A stretch of 47,324 bases of DNA, taken from positions 1 through 47,324 of IMG/VR virus record IMGVR_UViG_3300050821_009483; one strand, given 5' to 3'. Under the pieces are notes generated by a model. It ran no database searches and was not told the DNA's origin. It saw nothing but the letters and a program-made list of their open reading frames with translations. This DNA comes from a virus. Below are positions 1 through 6,522 of the stretch, piece after piece. The position numbers and the translations under genes are program-made. Each line of letters opens with the position of its first letter. Positions within the stretch are counted from its first letter, which is position 1.

Positions 1-21
1 CCCTGCTGTCCTGACCTATCC
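1..21. repeat. terminal direct repeat, left copy
   Basis: These 21 bases are identical to 47304-47324. Because the terminase frame continues across the joined ends, this looks like the overlap left when a circular or circularly permuted genome is written out linearly, not a physical terminal repeat. Confidence 0.85.
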
Positions 22-1466
22 TCGACATTGCGATAGTAGACCTCATCATCAGACATGAAGGATTCTTCGTCCAGAAGGGGCATGGTGTCGAAACCCCGGG
101 ATAGGATAGCACTTGAGTCGAACTGGTCGTCCAGGACGGCTTCGCTATAGCCGGTGAATCGCAAGCATTCGTGTTCGTAGGGAGCGTACCATTCGGCTTC
201 CTTGTCGAAACGGCATGCACCAGCTTTCATGCGCTTCTGAAAGGAGCGGCCACGAGTGGCTTTGTCCTTCACGGAGGGGAGAGCCACACAATTGAGGAAC
301 ACATTCTTGGCCTTCATCTCAAGGTTGAGGATGGGCTCAATGGCCTTCCATATGACACCATCCTCAACAAAGAAGCATTCTGGCTCGAAACGCTCTTGGA
401 GAGCGATGAGGTTTTCAATAATCTCATCAGTGGCCCATCTTCCAACCCACTGGTGGAAGAAGTTGAGGATATTCTCGGCATCCTGACCAGCAGTGGTAAA
501 GCTGGACCTGTTAGCCTTATCTGATTTGCTGATAGCGAAGTCCACCCCCACACAAACGCGCATATCTCTGTCGAAGTCTTCATCTGACATTGCGAGGAAC
601 CAATCCTTCTTGAGGTACGTGTCAGTGTTGTCGTATGGGTCGTTGAGGTATTCCTGGCTGTAACCTGGAGCATCAAAGTCATCAATATAGCGTTGACGGA
701 TGCCTCGGAGGGCCTCTTCTGTGAACTGCTCAGGCCACAGGATATTGGAGAAGTCATCGAACCCCTTGTGCGCACTGTAGAAAAGAACCTTCCAAGCTCC
801 GGGTTGTTTCTTGAACCTGCTCAGCAGGCTGTCTTCATGAAGAATTGTACCGTGTACTCTAGCCTTGCCACCGCGTCGCAGTGCAGGCAACACTGCTCGA
901 TTGAACCAGCGTCGAAACTTATCACGCCGTTCCTTGTTTTCAACCTGTTCGTCATCCTCAAGGTCATCGCAGACAATAAGACCTGGTCGCATGCCCCGCC
1001 ATTTACGGCCACGCATTTTCTGGCCGGAGCCTCGGGCAAGGATACGAAACTGGTGCCCGTCTTTGAACTCGACAATGATTTCGGTCTTGGAGTTGGTGAC
1101 GAAACCTTTGATTTCGAAGTCATTGATTAGCTCCTCGTTCTCAATCAGCTCGCGTGTGATGTCACCCAAGTGCTCGATGGCAAGTTCTTCATTGGTGGAG
1201 ACAAGAATGACATAGCTTTCGTCTCTGAAAAGAACCGAAGCCAGTATAAATACGTGAGTGAAGGCTGAAGACTTAGCGTGGCCCCGAGGCGCAATGACAC
1301 TCGCTTGTAGAGCATCAGAGGCATATAAGGCCCATCCGTCTCTATGGAACTGTGGAGTCGGCTTGGCTTCATCGAATCCCTTGTACAAGTAATTGATAGC
1401 AAACGCCTCGATCAGGCGTGCTGTCAGGGGAGTTTTCTTGAGTTCAGTCTGCTGAGCGTTGGCCAA
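1..1466 (-). CDS. terL: terminase large subunit (TerL), main part; continues at 47303-47279
   Basis: ATPase-nuclease motor that packages DNA through the portal. The minus frame runs from a TTG start at 1464-1466 off the left edge and continues in frame at the right end to TAG at 47279-47281, giving 496 aa. An AGGTGA ribosome site lies 6 nt before the TTG; no ATG or GTG precedes the ATPase domain. Walker A is APRGHAKSS near residue 60 and Walker B is LIVCDDLEDDE. The C-terminal RNase H-like nuclease has VGVDFAISKSD, a FFVEDG segment and a late DQFDSSA motif. It overlaps the end of the upstream 66-aa gene and follows the two small-terminase-like genes. The family is certain; the start codon is less so. 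Confidence 0.93.
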   Translation of the reverse strand, partial: MANAQQTELKKTPLTARLIEAFAINYLYKGFDEAKPTPQFHRDGWALYASDALQASVIAPRGHAKSSAFTHVFILASVLFRDESYVILVSTNEELAIEHLGDITRELIENEELINDFEIKGFVTNSKTEIIVEFKDGHQFRILARGSGQKMRGRKWRGMRPGLIVCDDLEDDEQVENKERRDKFRRWFNRAVLPALRRGGKARVHGTILHEDSLLSRFKKQPGAWKVLFYSAHKGFDDFSNILWPEQFTEEALRGIRQRYIDDFDAPGYSQEYLNDPYDNTDTYLKKDWFLAMSDEDFDRDMRVCVGVDFAISKSDKANRSSFTTAGQDAENILNFFHQWVGRWATDEIIENLIALQERFEPECFFVEDGVIWKAIEPILNLEMKAKNVFLNCVALPSVKDKATRGRSFQKRMKAGACRFDKEAEWYAPYEHECLRFTGYSEAVLDDQFDSSAILSRGFDTMPLLDEESFMSDDEVYYRNVEDRSGQQ

Positions 1467-1644
1467 CTTCAGTCACCTCAACAGGAGGGATGATGAAATA
1501 GAAAACACCATAGTGATTAGCATTCGCATTCAAATCTCGACAAGCCATCACAGCAGCTTTTTCTGTTTTGTACTGACGGCCTACCCCACACCATCCAGAG
1601 AGTTGCCCATCTTTACGTCTGTATTTCCAAGCTACTCTCCACAT
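1444..1644 (-). CDS. small protein of the terminase operon, unknown function
   Basis: This 66-aa protein begins MWRVAWKYRRKDGQLSGW. It looks like a compact beta-rich domain with a helix holding KTEKAAVMACRDLNA, the style of short phage proteins that act as accessory or DNA-contacting factors. It overlaps the 3' end of the upstream small-terminase-like gene by 13 nt, and its own end overlaps the TTG start of terL. The four genes therefore form one tightly coupled minus-strand operon. I do not recognise the family. Confidence 0.7.
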   Translation of the reverse strand: MWRVAWKYRRKDGQLSGWCGVGRQYKTEKAAVMACRDLNANANHYGVFYFIIPPVEVTEVGQRSAD

Positions 1645-2195
1645 GACTTCACCTCAACAGTTTCCACGTCAACAGTCCGTGTGCGGTCGCGTGCGTCCAT
1701 AGCCTGCAAGAGCTTCTCTGCGATGGATTGGGAGGAGTTCTCCAATCGGGGAGCTTGGGGAGCCTCAGGGGCCTTCGCACCAAGACCAAGAGCTTTGATG
1801 CCTAACTCGGCGGCCTTCAGCACCACAAGATCCGACACTCCCTGCCCATTGAGCTTCTCTTGCAGCACCGTCGCGGCTCGAATTGCCAGTCCCTTGAACC
1901 TCTCCTCCATTGTCGCTGAAAGCGAGGGGTCAGCTACCTCATGGCGCCGCCCGTCGAGAGCCTGTTGAAAGGCATCGCTCGCCAGCACGGCGGAAGTCCA
2001 TGAAGGTAGCCGCCCAAAAGCTTTTGCCAGGTCGGCATGCGTGTAGTGAGGATGGTCGATCATCAATTGGACCATGCGCTCAGGGGTGTAGGGGACGGAG
2101 ACTGCAAGAGGGGCAGCAACAGCCGAGGGAGTCGTTGCCTCGCTATGTAACTGTTGTGCAAGCTCCCGCAGCTCCGTCGAATCCTTTTCGGTCAT
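1632..2195 (-). CDS. small terminase-like DNA-binding protein, copy A
   Basis: A 187-aa protein with a central helix-turn-helix region (YTPERMVQLMIDHPHYTHAD, then LAKAFGRLPSW) that aligns along its length with the protein encoded just upstream. Position directly before terL and the HTH fold suggest the terminase small subunit, which recognises packaging sites and forms an oligomeric ring. ATG 2195 is preceded by AAGG at 7 nt and overlaps the TGA of the upstream gene by one base; a GTG at 2198 is an alternative. The C-terminal third (Ala/Pro-rich, then SQSIAEKLLQAMDARD) is missing from the paralog and may be the TerL-contacting tail. HTH fold well supported, exact role inferred. Confidence 0.8.
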   Translation of the reverse strand: MTEKDSTELRELAQQLHSEATTPSAVAAPLAVSVPYTPERMVQLMIDHPHYTHADLAKAFGRLPSWTSAVLASDAFQQALDGRRHEVADPSLSATMEERFKGLAIRAATVLQEKLNGQGVSDLVVLKAAELGIKALGLGAKAPEAPQAPRLENSSQSIAEKLLQAMDARDRTRTVDVETVEVKSCGE

Positions 2196-2551
2196 CACTT
2201 GACCTTGTTCATTGCGCTCGTTGCTATCCCGAGCGCATCTAAAGCATACGCGGCACCCGCCTCCTCGCTCGACAGTTTCTCCGAGATAAGGTCAATTGCC
2301 TTGACAGTCACCCCACGCAAGCGCTCATTGAGAGAGCGTGCAATGACAGGATCGATAAGGGAAGCCTTCCTCTCGGCAAGCCGTGCCTTGAACGCATCAC
2401 TCCCCACAACCCGGCTAATCCAACCTTCCGAGAACCCAAAGATTGTCGCAAGCTCCTTATACGTAACAGTTGGCTCCTGCAGGATGAGGTCGACCATCGC
2501 CTCATGCGTGTACGTCAAAGTCTTGAGTGTGTTGCTGCCGTCTTGAGACAT
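2195..2551 (-). CDS. small terminase-like DNA-binding protein, copy B
   Basis: A 118-aa paralog of the next gene. Its YTHEAMVDLILQEPTVTYKE segment followed by LATIFGFSEGWISRVVGSDA matches the HTH of copy A, and the helix ending in SLNERLRGVTVKAIDLISEKL corresponds to the same helix there. The start at 2551 (MSQDGSN) has GAGG 5 nt upstream. A longer form is open to 2659, but its extra residues lack the family pattern. It is first in the terminase operon, about 130 bp downstream of a dispersed palindrome. It could be the true small terminase, a partner in a mixed ring, or a regulator. Confidence 0.78.
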   Translation of the reverse strand: MSQDGSNTLKTLTYTHEAMVDLILQEPTVTYKELATIFGFSEGWISRVVGSDAFKARLAERKASLIDPVIARSLNERLRGVTVKAIDLISEKLSSEEAGAAYALDALGIATSAMNKVK

Positions 2552-2684
2552 GTTGGCCTCGCGTGCGTGAGTAGATGGCTGCACTATACACCAACCAGCG
2601 TCTTTGAGGCGAGCACTCAGTCGACACATGAATAGGGTCGGATCGACTATGCTCAGCAATTTAAAATCGTAAAGGCAATTTTCG

Positions 2685-2728
2685 AATTATTGGTAGGAAG
2701 TAATCCACTTTAATTCCTATGAATAATT
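2685..2728. repeat. dispersed palindrome R1
   Basis: Half-sites TAGGAAGTAAT and TTTAATTCCTA around CCAC, with AATTATTGG/AATAATT flanks. It lies between the terminase operon and the early genes. A GGGAGGAGG ribosome site follows directly on the plus strand. Confidence 0.9.
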
Positions 2729-2738
2729 GGGAGGAGGC

Positions 2739-2789
2739 ATGTTGCAGCCTTTCTCGCTACGCTCGTTACTATCACATGAACTCAGCTAA
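2739..2789 (+). CDS. possible leader peptide, 16 aa
   Basis: A 16-codon ORF (MLQPFSLRSLLSHELS) begins right after palindrome R1 with a very strong ribosome site, GGGAGGAGG, immediately before the ATG. The same palindrome-then-GGAGG arrangement precedes the 4456 gene, which is the only reason to list it. There is no other evidence that it is translated. Confidence 0.25.
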   Translation: MLQPFSLRSLLSHELS

Positions 2790-2944
2790 CTCGCGGGTAA
2801 GTACTTTTAGCTGAAAAATAAAAATTTAAGAGGAAAACGAGGATGACGCAGAGTGATAGGAGAAGGAACCTGAGGAAAGGATGAAAAAAGTTGGCAAAAA
2901 GTAGGATGGTGCCTTACATCCAATTTACTCTGCCGAAAACTTTC

Positions 2945-2970
2945 CCCCCTCCCCCCCTCCCCCCTCCCCC
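2945..2970 (-). other. C/T tract with G-quadruplex potential on the minus strand
   Basis: An uninterrupted run of C blocks separated by single T residues. The minus strand therefore carries four runs of five or more G separated by single A, enough for an intramolecular G-quadruplex. It lies in the long divergent non-coding region. Confidence 0.6.
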
Positions 2971-3442
2971 GGCTGCCCATCGCGCTCGACGCTCGTTCTC
3001 GCGTGCTGACTAGGGCACATGCACGCTCAGCCCCGGTTGACATAATGTACGTTATCAACGCATTGGCATGAGCTATCGCACGCACGTAATCGATAGGGCT
3101 CTCCTAGTTGCTTACACTCACCATACGTATCCGGGTAGTGGCGATACTAGGATAACTACAACCATGCTAGGATCACACGGCGCGCATGGGAGCTGGTCAC
3201 GCGTCGCTGCATGGCATAGCCTATAATGAGGCTGCCTAACTCGGCCACGCATGCTCCCATGCCCTCTCTGTCCCCTACTAATATGTATTGCATGCCGTCG
3301 TAGCCTGCGAGCATGGGAAATTGCCGATTGTTCTTACCCGCGACAATTGCTGAGTTCGTTTGATAGGAACAATCAATGAGACATAGCTGCGAGGATGCTC
3401 TACAGTTGAGTCATGGCAACAACACAACCGGAGCAAACGAAC

Positions 3443-3604
3443 ATGACCTACCAATATCGAGTAATCGGCAATGACCACAATGTCTACACGGTTGTTAAGT
3501 ACTATGTGTCACCAACCATGGGCCAATGTCATGTCGGCTATCTCAAGGTCGCGGCAACGGATGAGGCGACGGCGTTGCGAGTAGCGAGAGAGGCAATGGA
3601 ATAA
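3443..3604 (+). CDS. small early protein, unknown
   Basis: A 53-aa protein starting MTYQYRVIGNDHNVYTVVKY and ending ATALRVAREAME. The start at 3443 has GGAG 9 nt upstream; a longer in-frame form from 3413 lacks a ribosome site. The pattern (beta strands, then a helix with DEATALRVAREA) resembles small phage proteins that process an input column and end in an amphipathic helix, but I cannot assign a family. It is the first rightward gene and is followed 3 nt after its stop by the hammerhead ribozyme. Confidence 0.6.
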   Translation: MTYQYRVIGNDHNVYTVVKYYVSPTMGQCHVGYLKVAATDEATALRVAREAME

Positions 3605-3606
3605 CA

Positions 3607-3658
3607 GGTCGAAACCCTCTCACGAGGGTCCACACGTTAGGCGTGTGCTGATGAGACC
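3607..3658 (+). ncRNA. hammerhead ribozyme, type II (stem II open)
   Basis: All core elements are present in order: stem II 3' strand GGTC (3607-3610); GAAA (3611-3614); stem III CCCTC/GAGGG with a TCAC loop (3615-3628), closed by the A3614-T3629 pair; GTC cleavage triplet ending at C3630; stem I CACACG/CGTGTG with a TTAGG loop (3631-3647); CTGATGA (3648-3654); stem II 5' strand GACC (3655-3658). Conserved CUGAUGAG, CGAAAC and GUC are exact. Cleavage after 3630 would split the message between the 3443 and 3676 genes, leaving the latter with a 5'-OH hairpin leader. Hammerheads of this topology are known in bacteria and phage-related DNA. Confidence 0.88.
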
Positions 3659-3675
3659 AACTAGGAGTAATGAAC

Positions 3676-3813
3676 ATGCGAACGTTTGAAATCTGGGACC
3701 GTTGGACGAAACTCGGAGAGGTTGACGCTTACAATCCCGATCACGCGATTCGCGAATTCAGCAAAGTTAATGGTGGCGGATGGATCAAAATGTTCGCCTA
3801 CGCAATTCAATAG
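3676..3813 (+). CDS. small early protein directly after the hammerhead, unknown
   Basis: A 45-aa protein, MRTFEIWDRWTKLGEVDAYN to the end FAYAIQ. AGGAG at 3663-3667 sits 8 nt before ATG 3676; an ATG at 3670 is in frame but too close to that site. The ribosome site lies only a few bases after the ribozyme's last stem strand, so folding or cleavage of the ribozyme would change the 5' context of this start. Loosely similar in design (strands, then a helix with DHAIREFSK) to the 3443 product. Family not recognised. Confidence 0.6.
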   Translation: MRTFEIWDRWTKLGEVDAYNPDHAIREFSKVNGGGWIKMFAYAIQ

Positions 3814-3824
3814 GAGTAACTAAC

Positions 3825-4055
3825 ATGAAACGAATCCTTCTTACCGCGTACATGCTCGCACTCGCATCCCACGCTCACGCAGCCAACACATCCGCCAATC
3901 ACGGCCATCACGGCGGTGGCAACAACGGTGCACTCGGCTCGGCTGCCCATGGCAACTCATCGGCTGCAGCGGGCGCGGCGCAATCCGGCTCCGAAGGTGG
4001 CAACACGGGTGATTGCGATATGGCTCACTATACGTTGTGCTCGAAGGGGAATTGA
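3825..4055 (+). CDS. small secreted Gly/Ala/Ser/His-rich protein
   Basis: A 76-aa protein with a clear Sec signal peptide: MKR, a hydrophobic core ILLTAYMLALAS, and a HAHA cleavage region. The mature part is low complexity, rich in Gly, Ala, Ser, Asn and His, and ends with two cysteines (GDCDMAHYTLC) that could form a disulfide in the periplasm. The start at 3825 has TAGGAG upstream, overlapping the stop of the previous gene. An early exported protein may act on the envelope, for example in superinfection exclusion, but this is inference. Confidence 0.65.
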   Translation: MKRILLTAYMLALASHAHAANTSANHGHHGGGNNGALGSAAHGNSSAAAGAAQSGSEGGNTGDCDMAHYTLCSKGN

Positions 4056-4056
4056 G

Positions 4057-4233
4057 ATGGAAATGCAATTCATGGGCGCGGATCAGTTTGAGGCGGTTGC
4101 AAACCTCACTCTAATGATTTATGCCAAAAAGGATGCCCTAACGATCGCTAAAACACTAGCAGAAAAGGTGGCCCTCAAAAAGGAAATTCAGCAATTGGTA
4201 GCTGAGCGCACACGTCTATCATTGGGAGACTGA
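4057..4233 (+). CDS. small helical protein, unknown
   Basis: A 58-aa protein, MEMQFMGADQFEAVANLTLM, then KKDALTIAKTLAEKVALKKE and QQLVAERTRLSLGD. The C-terminal two thirds is a charged amphipathic helix that could form a coiled coil. It starts one base after the stop of the secreted-protein gene, so translation is probably coupled. Family not recognised. Confidence 0.6.
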   Translation: MEMQFMGADQFEAVANLTLMIYAKKDALTIAKTLAEKVALKKEIQQLVAERTRLSLGD

Positions 4234-4236
4234 GCC

Positions 4237-4377
4237 ATGTTCTACGCCGAATTCGGGGTCATCATCTACCCCACTCACCACTCCACACACATTCGCATGC
4301 TGCCTCACCACTACGAGCAATGGTGCAATGTGCGGTTCATTCGGAGCGTGTCGTATGACCGGGTTGTGTGGTGCTGA
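4237..4377 (+). CDS. small protein, unknown
   Basis: A 46-aa ORF, MFYAEFGVIIYPTHHSTHIR to VSYDRVVWC, rich in aromatic and His residues, starting 3 nt after the preceding stop. No good Shine-Dalgarno is visible beyond the GGGAG near the end of the preceding gene. Kept because it fits the tight spacing of the cluster and ends shortly before palindrome R2. It may be a spurious frame. Confidence 0.45.
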   Translation: MFYAEFGVIIYPTHHSTHIRMLPHHYEQWCNVRFIRSVSYDRVVWC

Positions 4378-4393
4378 CCGCACACAAACATTG

Positions 4394-4437
4394 ATTTATT
4401 GGTAGGAATTAATGTACATTACTCTCTATGAGTAATT
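4394..4437. repeat. dispersed palindrome R2
   Basis: Half-sites TAGGAATTAAT and ATTACTCTCTA around GTAC. It separates the 4237 and 4456 genes; GGAGGCTCA follows it directly. Confidence 0.92.
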
Positions 4438-4455
4438 ACTAATCGGAGGCTCAGC

Positions 4456-4698
4456 ATGACAAACTATAACGGTTACCGTTCTTGGAATGAGTGGAATGTG
4501 TCGCTATGGATTCACAATGATGCAAGCCTGTATCGCATGGCTCTATTGTGGCTCACTCCGGGTTGCGGTCTGACGCGTCGCCAACAGATAGAGGGCATGC
4601 TGCACGAATTGACCCAACTCGGCATGACAAAAACGCCGGACGGTGCCCCCTACACGTTTAGCAGCCTTCAAACAGCTATGCGGGGCATGCTCAAATGA
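4456..4698 (+). CDS. phage NGYRSWNEWNVSLWI-type protein
   Basis: An 80-aa protein whose start (YNGYRSWNEWNVSLWIHND) matches a small family widespread in phages and plasmids, with an N-terminal NGY..W..W nearly invariant. I believe it falls in a domain of unknown function (the DUF7249 type), but cannot verify the number. The remaining part is helical with RRQQIEGMLHELTQLG. GGAGG 9 nt upstream of the ATG lies immediately after palindrome R2, so this is a clear case of the element sitting in the leader of a gene. Its stop overlaps the next start (ATGA). Confidence 0.75.
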   Translation: MTNYNGYRSWNEWNVSLWIHNDASLYRMALLWLTPGCGLTRRQQIEGMLHELTQLGMTKTPDGAPYTFSSLQTAMRGMLK

Positions 4699-4859
4699 AC
4701 CGCGAACCCGATCATTGGCGCAATGACTACTCCTACTCATGGCGCGAACAGGAACGCCGCGCCCGTCGTGAGTGGTGGATTGAAAACCTCACCATTGTTG
4801 GATGCTATCTGGCTGTGGTGGCGATAGCAACGTGTATGTTTATTAAACTTTCGGCGTAG
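4695..4859 (+). CDS. small single-pass membrane protein
   Basis: A 54-aa protein: a charged N-terminal half (HWRNDYSYSWREQERRARRE) followed by one transmembrane segment (LTIVGCYLAVVAIATCMFI) and a very short tail. The positive charges before the segment favour an N-in topology. The ATGA overlap with the 4456 gene indicates translational coupling. Could be a membrane-targeting, lysis-inhibition or exclusion factor; nothing specific is seen. Confidence 0.6.
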   Translation: MNREPDHWRNDYSYSWREQERRARREWWIENLTIVGCYLAVVAIATCMFIKLSA

Positions 4860-4867
4860 GAGCTATC

Positions 4868-4978
4868 ATGCGTATCGCACTCGGCCTTGCCTCTTTCATG
4901 TTGCTAGTGTTCCTCGGCATCCCTTTCTTTTTCATCCTCGTAGGATTGTTTGAAATTTGCCGCACCATGGCTCATTAG
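4868..4978 (+). CDS. very small membrane peptide, 36 aa
   Basis: Almost entirely hydrophobic: MRIALGLASFMLLVFLGIPF, FFILVGLFEI, then CRTMAH. One long or two short transmembrane segments. It starts 8 nt after the preceding membrane-protein gene (TAGGAGC ribosome site overlapping that stop). Together they look like a paired membrane-protein unit. Confidence 0.55.
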   Translation: MRIALGLASFMLLVFLGIPFFFILVGLFEICRTMAH

Positions 4979-4981
4979 AGC

Positions 4982-5010
4982 TTGCACAACCCAGCATCAT
5001 GTCCTAGTAT
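4982..5010 (+). promoter_or_regulatory. sigma-70-like promoter before the 5063 gene
   Basis: TTGCAC (4982-4987), a 17-bp spacer and TAGTAT (5005-5010), leaving about 45 nt of leader before ATG 5063. Similar promoters precede 7191, 8163 and 16224. Confidence 0.6.
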
Positions 5011-5062
5011 GTAGTCATGCGCCTAGGCAACCTGTCCGCGCTAACCAAATGAGGCTCAAATC

Positions 5063-5722
5063 ATGATTTCCAAGAAACAAGCAATGTCGGTAGACATTTT
5101 CGGCACCACCCTCACCGTGACATTCTCGAATGGCAAAGACCTTGCCGTTGACGTGAGCAAGCTCACCCCCGAAATTCAACGCATGGCCATGCTCCACGGC
5201 ATCAAGCAAAAGCTCGTTGACGCGGCTGCAATCGCTCGCAACACGGATACGGGGGGGAGTGCGGGTGTAGACACCAAGTACAAGGCTGTAGCCGAGGTGC
5301 ATGCCCGGTTGACGGCGGACAAACCGTCATGGAACAAGGAACGCGTGGCTGCAGGCACTCCCGCCAATGCCAACAATCTCCTCGTCCGCGCCCTCATGCA
5401 AATGACCGGGCGTGACAAGGCCCACGTTGACGATTTCCTCACACTGAAAACCAAGGACGAACGCGCCGCGCTCAAACGCAATCCGCGCGTGCTCGCCATC
5501 ATTGCGGAATTGTCGGCTGTCACGGTTAGCGGTGGAGTTGACACGGATGAGTTGCTGGAAGAACTCGGAGCCGATAGTAACGAGCGTAGCGAGCAAAACA
5601 CCAACGATGAATCAGACGAGCGTGTGGAAGAGCCCGAAATCCGCACGCAACCGTTGCTCATCACGCCCCAGCTCGCTATGCCGAAGCCATCGCGTGCCCG
5701 CAGGGCAAAGGTCGCAGCGTGA
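5063..5722 (+). CDS. conserved phage protein, paralog of 7191, unknown function
   Basis: A 219-aa protein. Residues about 20-175 align with the 7191 product: NGKDLAVDV / HGIKQKLVDAA, LLVRALMQMTGR (7191: VLARALIQVTGR), then a KTKDERAALKRN helix and the motif GVDTDELLEELG. A 50-residue Glu/Asn-rich then basic tail (ending SRARRAKVAA) follows the motif here but not in the paralog. GAGG 8 nt before the ATG and a promoter at 4982 support independent expression. The acidic VDTD-LLEELG motif recurs at the ends of two other early proteins, suggesting a shared partner. Probably an abundant early protein; function unknown. Confidence 0.8.
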   Translation: MISKKQAMSVDIFGTTLTVTFSNGKDLAVDVSKLTPEIQRMAMLHGIKQKLVDAAAIARNTDTGGSAGVDTKYKAVAEVHARLTADKPSWNKERVAAGTPANANNLLVRALMQMTGRDKAHVDDFLTLKTKDERAALKRNPRVLAIIAELSAVTVSGGVDTDELLEELGADSNERSEQNTNDESDERVEEPEIRTQPLLITPQLAMPKPSRARRAKVAA

Positions 5723-5731
5723 GCGTGACAG

Positions 5732-5770
5732 TTCGCATCCCGCCGTGTAGTGCTTGCGTGACGGGATGCT
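5732..5770 (+). other. strong hairpin after the 5063 gene
   Basis: Arms GCATCCCG and CGGGATGC, extended outward by ACAG/TGT, with an 18-nt loop. There is no downstream T run, so it is not a classical terminator; it may protect the mRNA 3' end or attenuate transcription. Confidence 0.4.
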
Positions 5771-5823
5771 GTCCGGCAGTTTAAGCTATCAATACCCGTG
5801 AGGGGAGGGTGTCGGAGGTAGTT

Positions 5824-5982
5824 ATGAGGAAACCATTGGCAGGGCGTGCTGCTTTTTATGCGATGGGGCAACGTGACAGGGCACGATTCGGTTTCATGTC
5901 GCTAGGATCGGTTGCCCTGAGGAAGAAGTATGATTGGCCGGGGTGGGCGTACACGGCCTATGTACGTGGGAGGAACGCATGA
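5824..5982 (+). CDS. small basic protein, unknown
   Basis: A 52-aa protein, MRKPLAGRAAFYAMGQRDRA, GFMSLGSVALRKKYDWPGWA, then YTAYVRGRNA. Strongly basic and aromatic. The ribosome site GGAGG (5814-5818) is excellent. Its TGA overlaps the next ATG (ATGA at 5979). Likely nucleic-acid or membrane-surface binding by charge, but no family is recognised. Confidence 0.6.
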   Translation: MRKPLAGRAAFYAMGQRDRARFGFMSLGSVALRKKYDWPGWAYTAYVRGRNA

Positions 5983-6131
5983 CCACTACCGAACAATATC
6001 TCCTCTACCTAGAGGAACGAGCACGGCACCTACGGACAGAGAGCTGGTTCTATAGCTATGCCGCGTGGCGTTGGGCAAGGGGGTATGCGGATTTTCATAC
6101 GACTAACATCGCGCATAGGACTCCCCTATGA
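5979..6131 (+). CDS. small protein, unknown
   Basis: A 50-aa protein, MTTTEQYLLYLEERARHLRT to HTTNIAHRTPL. An N-terminal helix (EQYLLYLEERARHL) precedes a Trp/Tyr-rich part (WFYSYAAWRWARGYADF). It is bounded on both sides by ATGA overlaps, so it is the middle of a three-gene coupled unit (5824-6196). Confidence 0.55.
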   Translation: MTTTEQYLLYLEERARHLRTESWFYSYAAWRWARGYADFHTTNIAHRTPL

Positions 6132-6196
6132 ATTATCTGTTGAAACTCGCATTCGCTCTGATCGGTTTCATTTGGCTTGTCCATCATTGGCACTAG
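6128..6196 (+). CDS. 22-aa membrane peptide
   Basis: MNYLLKLAFALIGFIWLVHH plus WH, a single hydrophobic segment ending in His/Trp. It starts inside the preceding stop (ATGA). Too short to judge by composition alone; listed because of the coupling and the other micro-membrane genes nearby (4868, 16002). Confidence 0.4.
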   Translation: MNYLLKLAFALIGFIWLVHHWH

Positions 6197-6274
6197 CCAA
6201 CAAACAACGAGCATCACGCATCATGCAATTCTTTGTAACGGGGGGCCTTCTAACCAATTGCAGTGGAGGCTCAC

Positions 6275-6478
6275 ATGTTCGAGTATCAAGTTATCGTATC
6301 GTTTCAAGGGTCAGTGTTGTTTCGCACGTGTTGGCATGCCGGAGCAACACAAGCCCGTGACCTCGCATGGTTGCTCGCATCGAAATTGAATGGTGGGTAT
6401 GAGGTCGGTGTAGCGACAAGAAAAGAGGAATTTGTCGCTACACCGTGGGAGCAATTCGGCTTGGAGCTCCCGTTGTGA
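6275..6478 (+). CDS. small protein, unknown
   Basis: A 67-aa protein, MFEYQVIVSFQGSVLFRTCW, HAGATQARDLAWLLASKLNG and GYEVGVATRKEEFVATPWEQ. A beta-strand start, one helix, then strands: a ferredoxin-like or dsRBD-like alpha/beta layout is possible. GGAGGCTCA precedes the ATG. The last base of the stop codon is the first base of palindrome R3. Confidence 0.6.
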   Translation: MFEYQVIVSFQGSVLFRTCWHAGATQARDLAWLLASKLNGGYEVGVATRKEEFVATPWEQFGLELPL

Positions 6479-6521
6479 ATTATTGGTAGGAATTAAAGTA
6501 CATTACTCCCTACCAATAATT
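6478..6521. repeat. dispersed palindrome R3, flanks perfect over 13 bp
   Basis: Outer arms AATTATTGGTAGG and CCTACCAATAATT are exact reverse complements, making this the most symmetric copy at its edges. Inner half-sites are TAGGAATTAAA and ATTACTCCCTA around GTAC. Confidence 0.93.
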
Positions 6522-6522
6522 C

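Larger units (their letters stand above)
2552..3442. other. long divergent intergenic region, candidate control or origin region
   Basis: About 890 bp separate the leftward terminase operon from the rightward early genes. Contents seen: palindrome R1 (2685-2728), a 16-codon ORF (2739-2789), an 8-bp inverted repeat TCAGCTAA/TTAGCTGA (2782-2789 and 2807-2814), a C/T-only tract (2945-2970), TTGACA at 3037-3042 inside an imperfect GTTG...CAAC palindrome, an inverted repeat GTAGT/ACTAC near 3145-3170, and TATAAT at 3222-3227 without a convincing -35. Rightward early transcription must start in or before this region. I see no protein gene longer than the tiny ORF. Confidence 0.6.

Noticed and set aside
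411-430. CTGATGAG followed by GAAAAC in the terminase gene (minus strand), like a hammerhead core
   Set aside because: No C before GAAA, no stem II and no GUC triplet in the right place; it is ordinary coding sequence.
3037-3065. TTGACA as a -35 box
   Set aside because: At 16-18 bp spacing the downstream hexamers (GCATTG and neighbours) do not resemble a -10 box.
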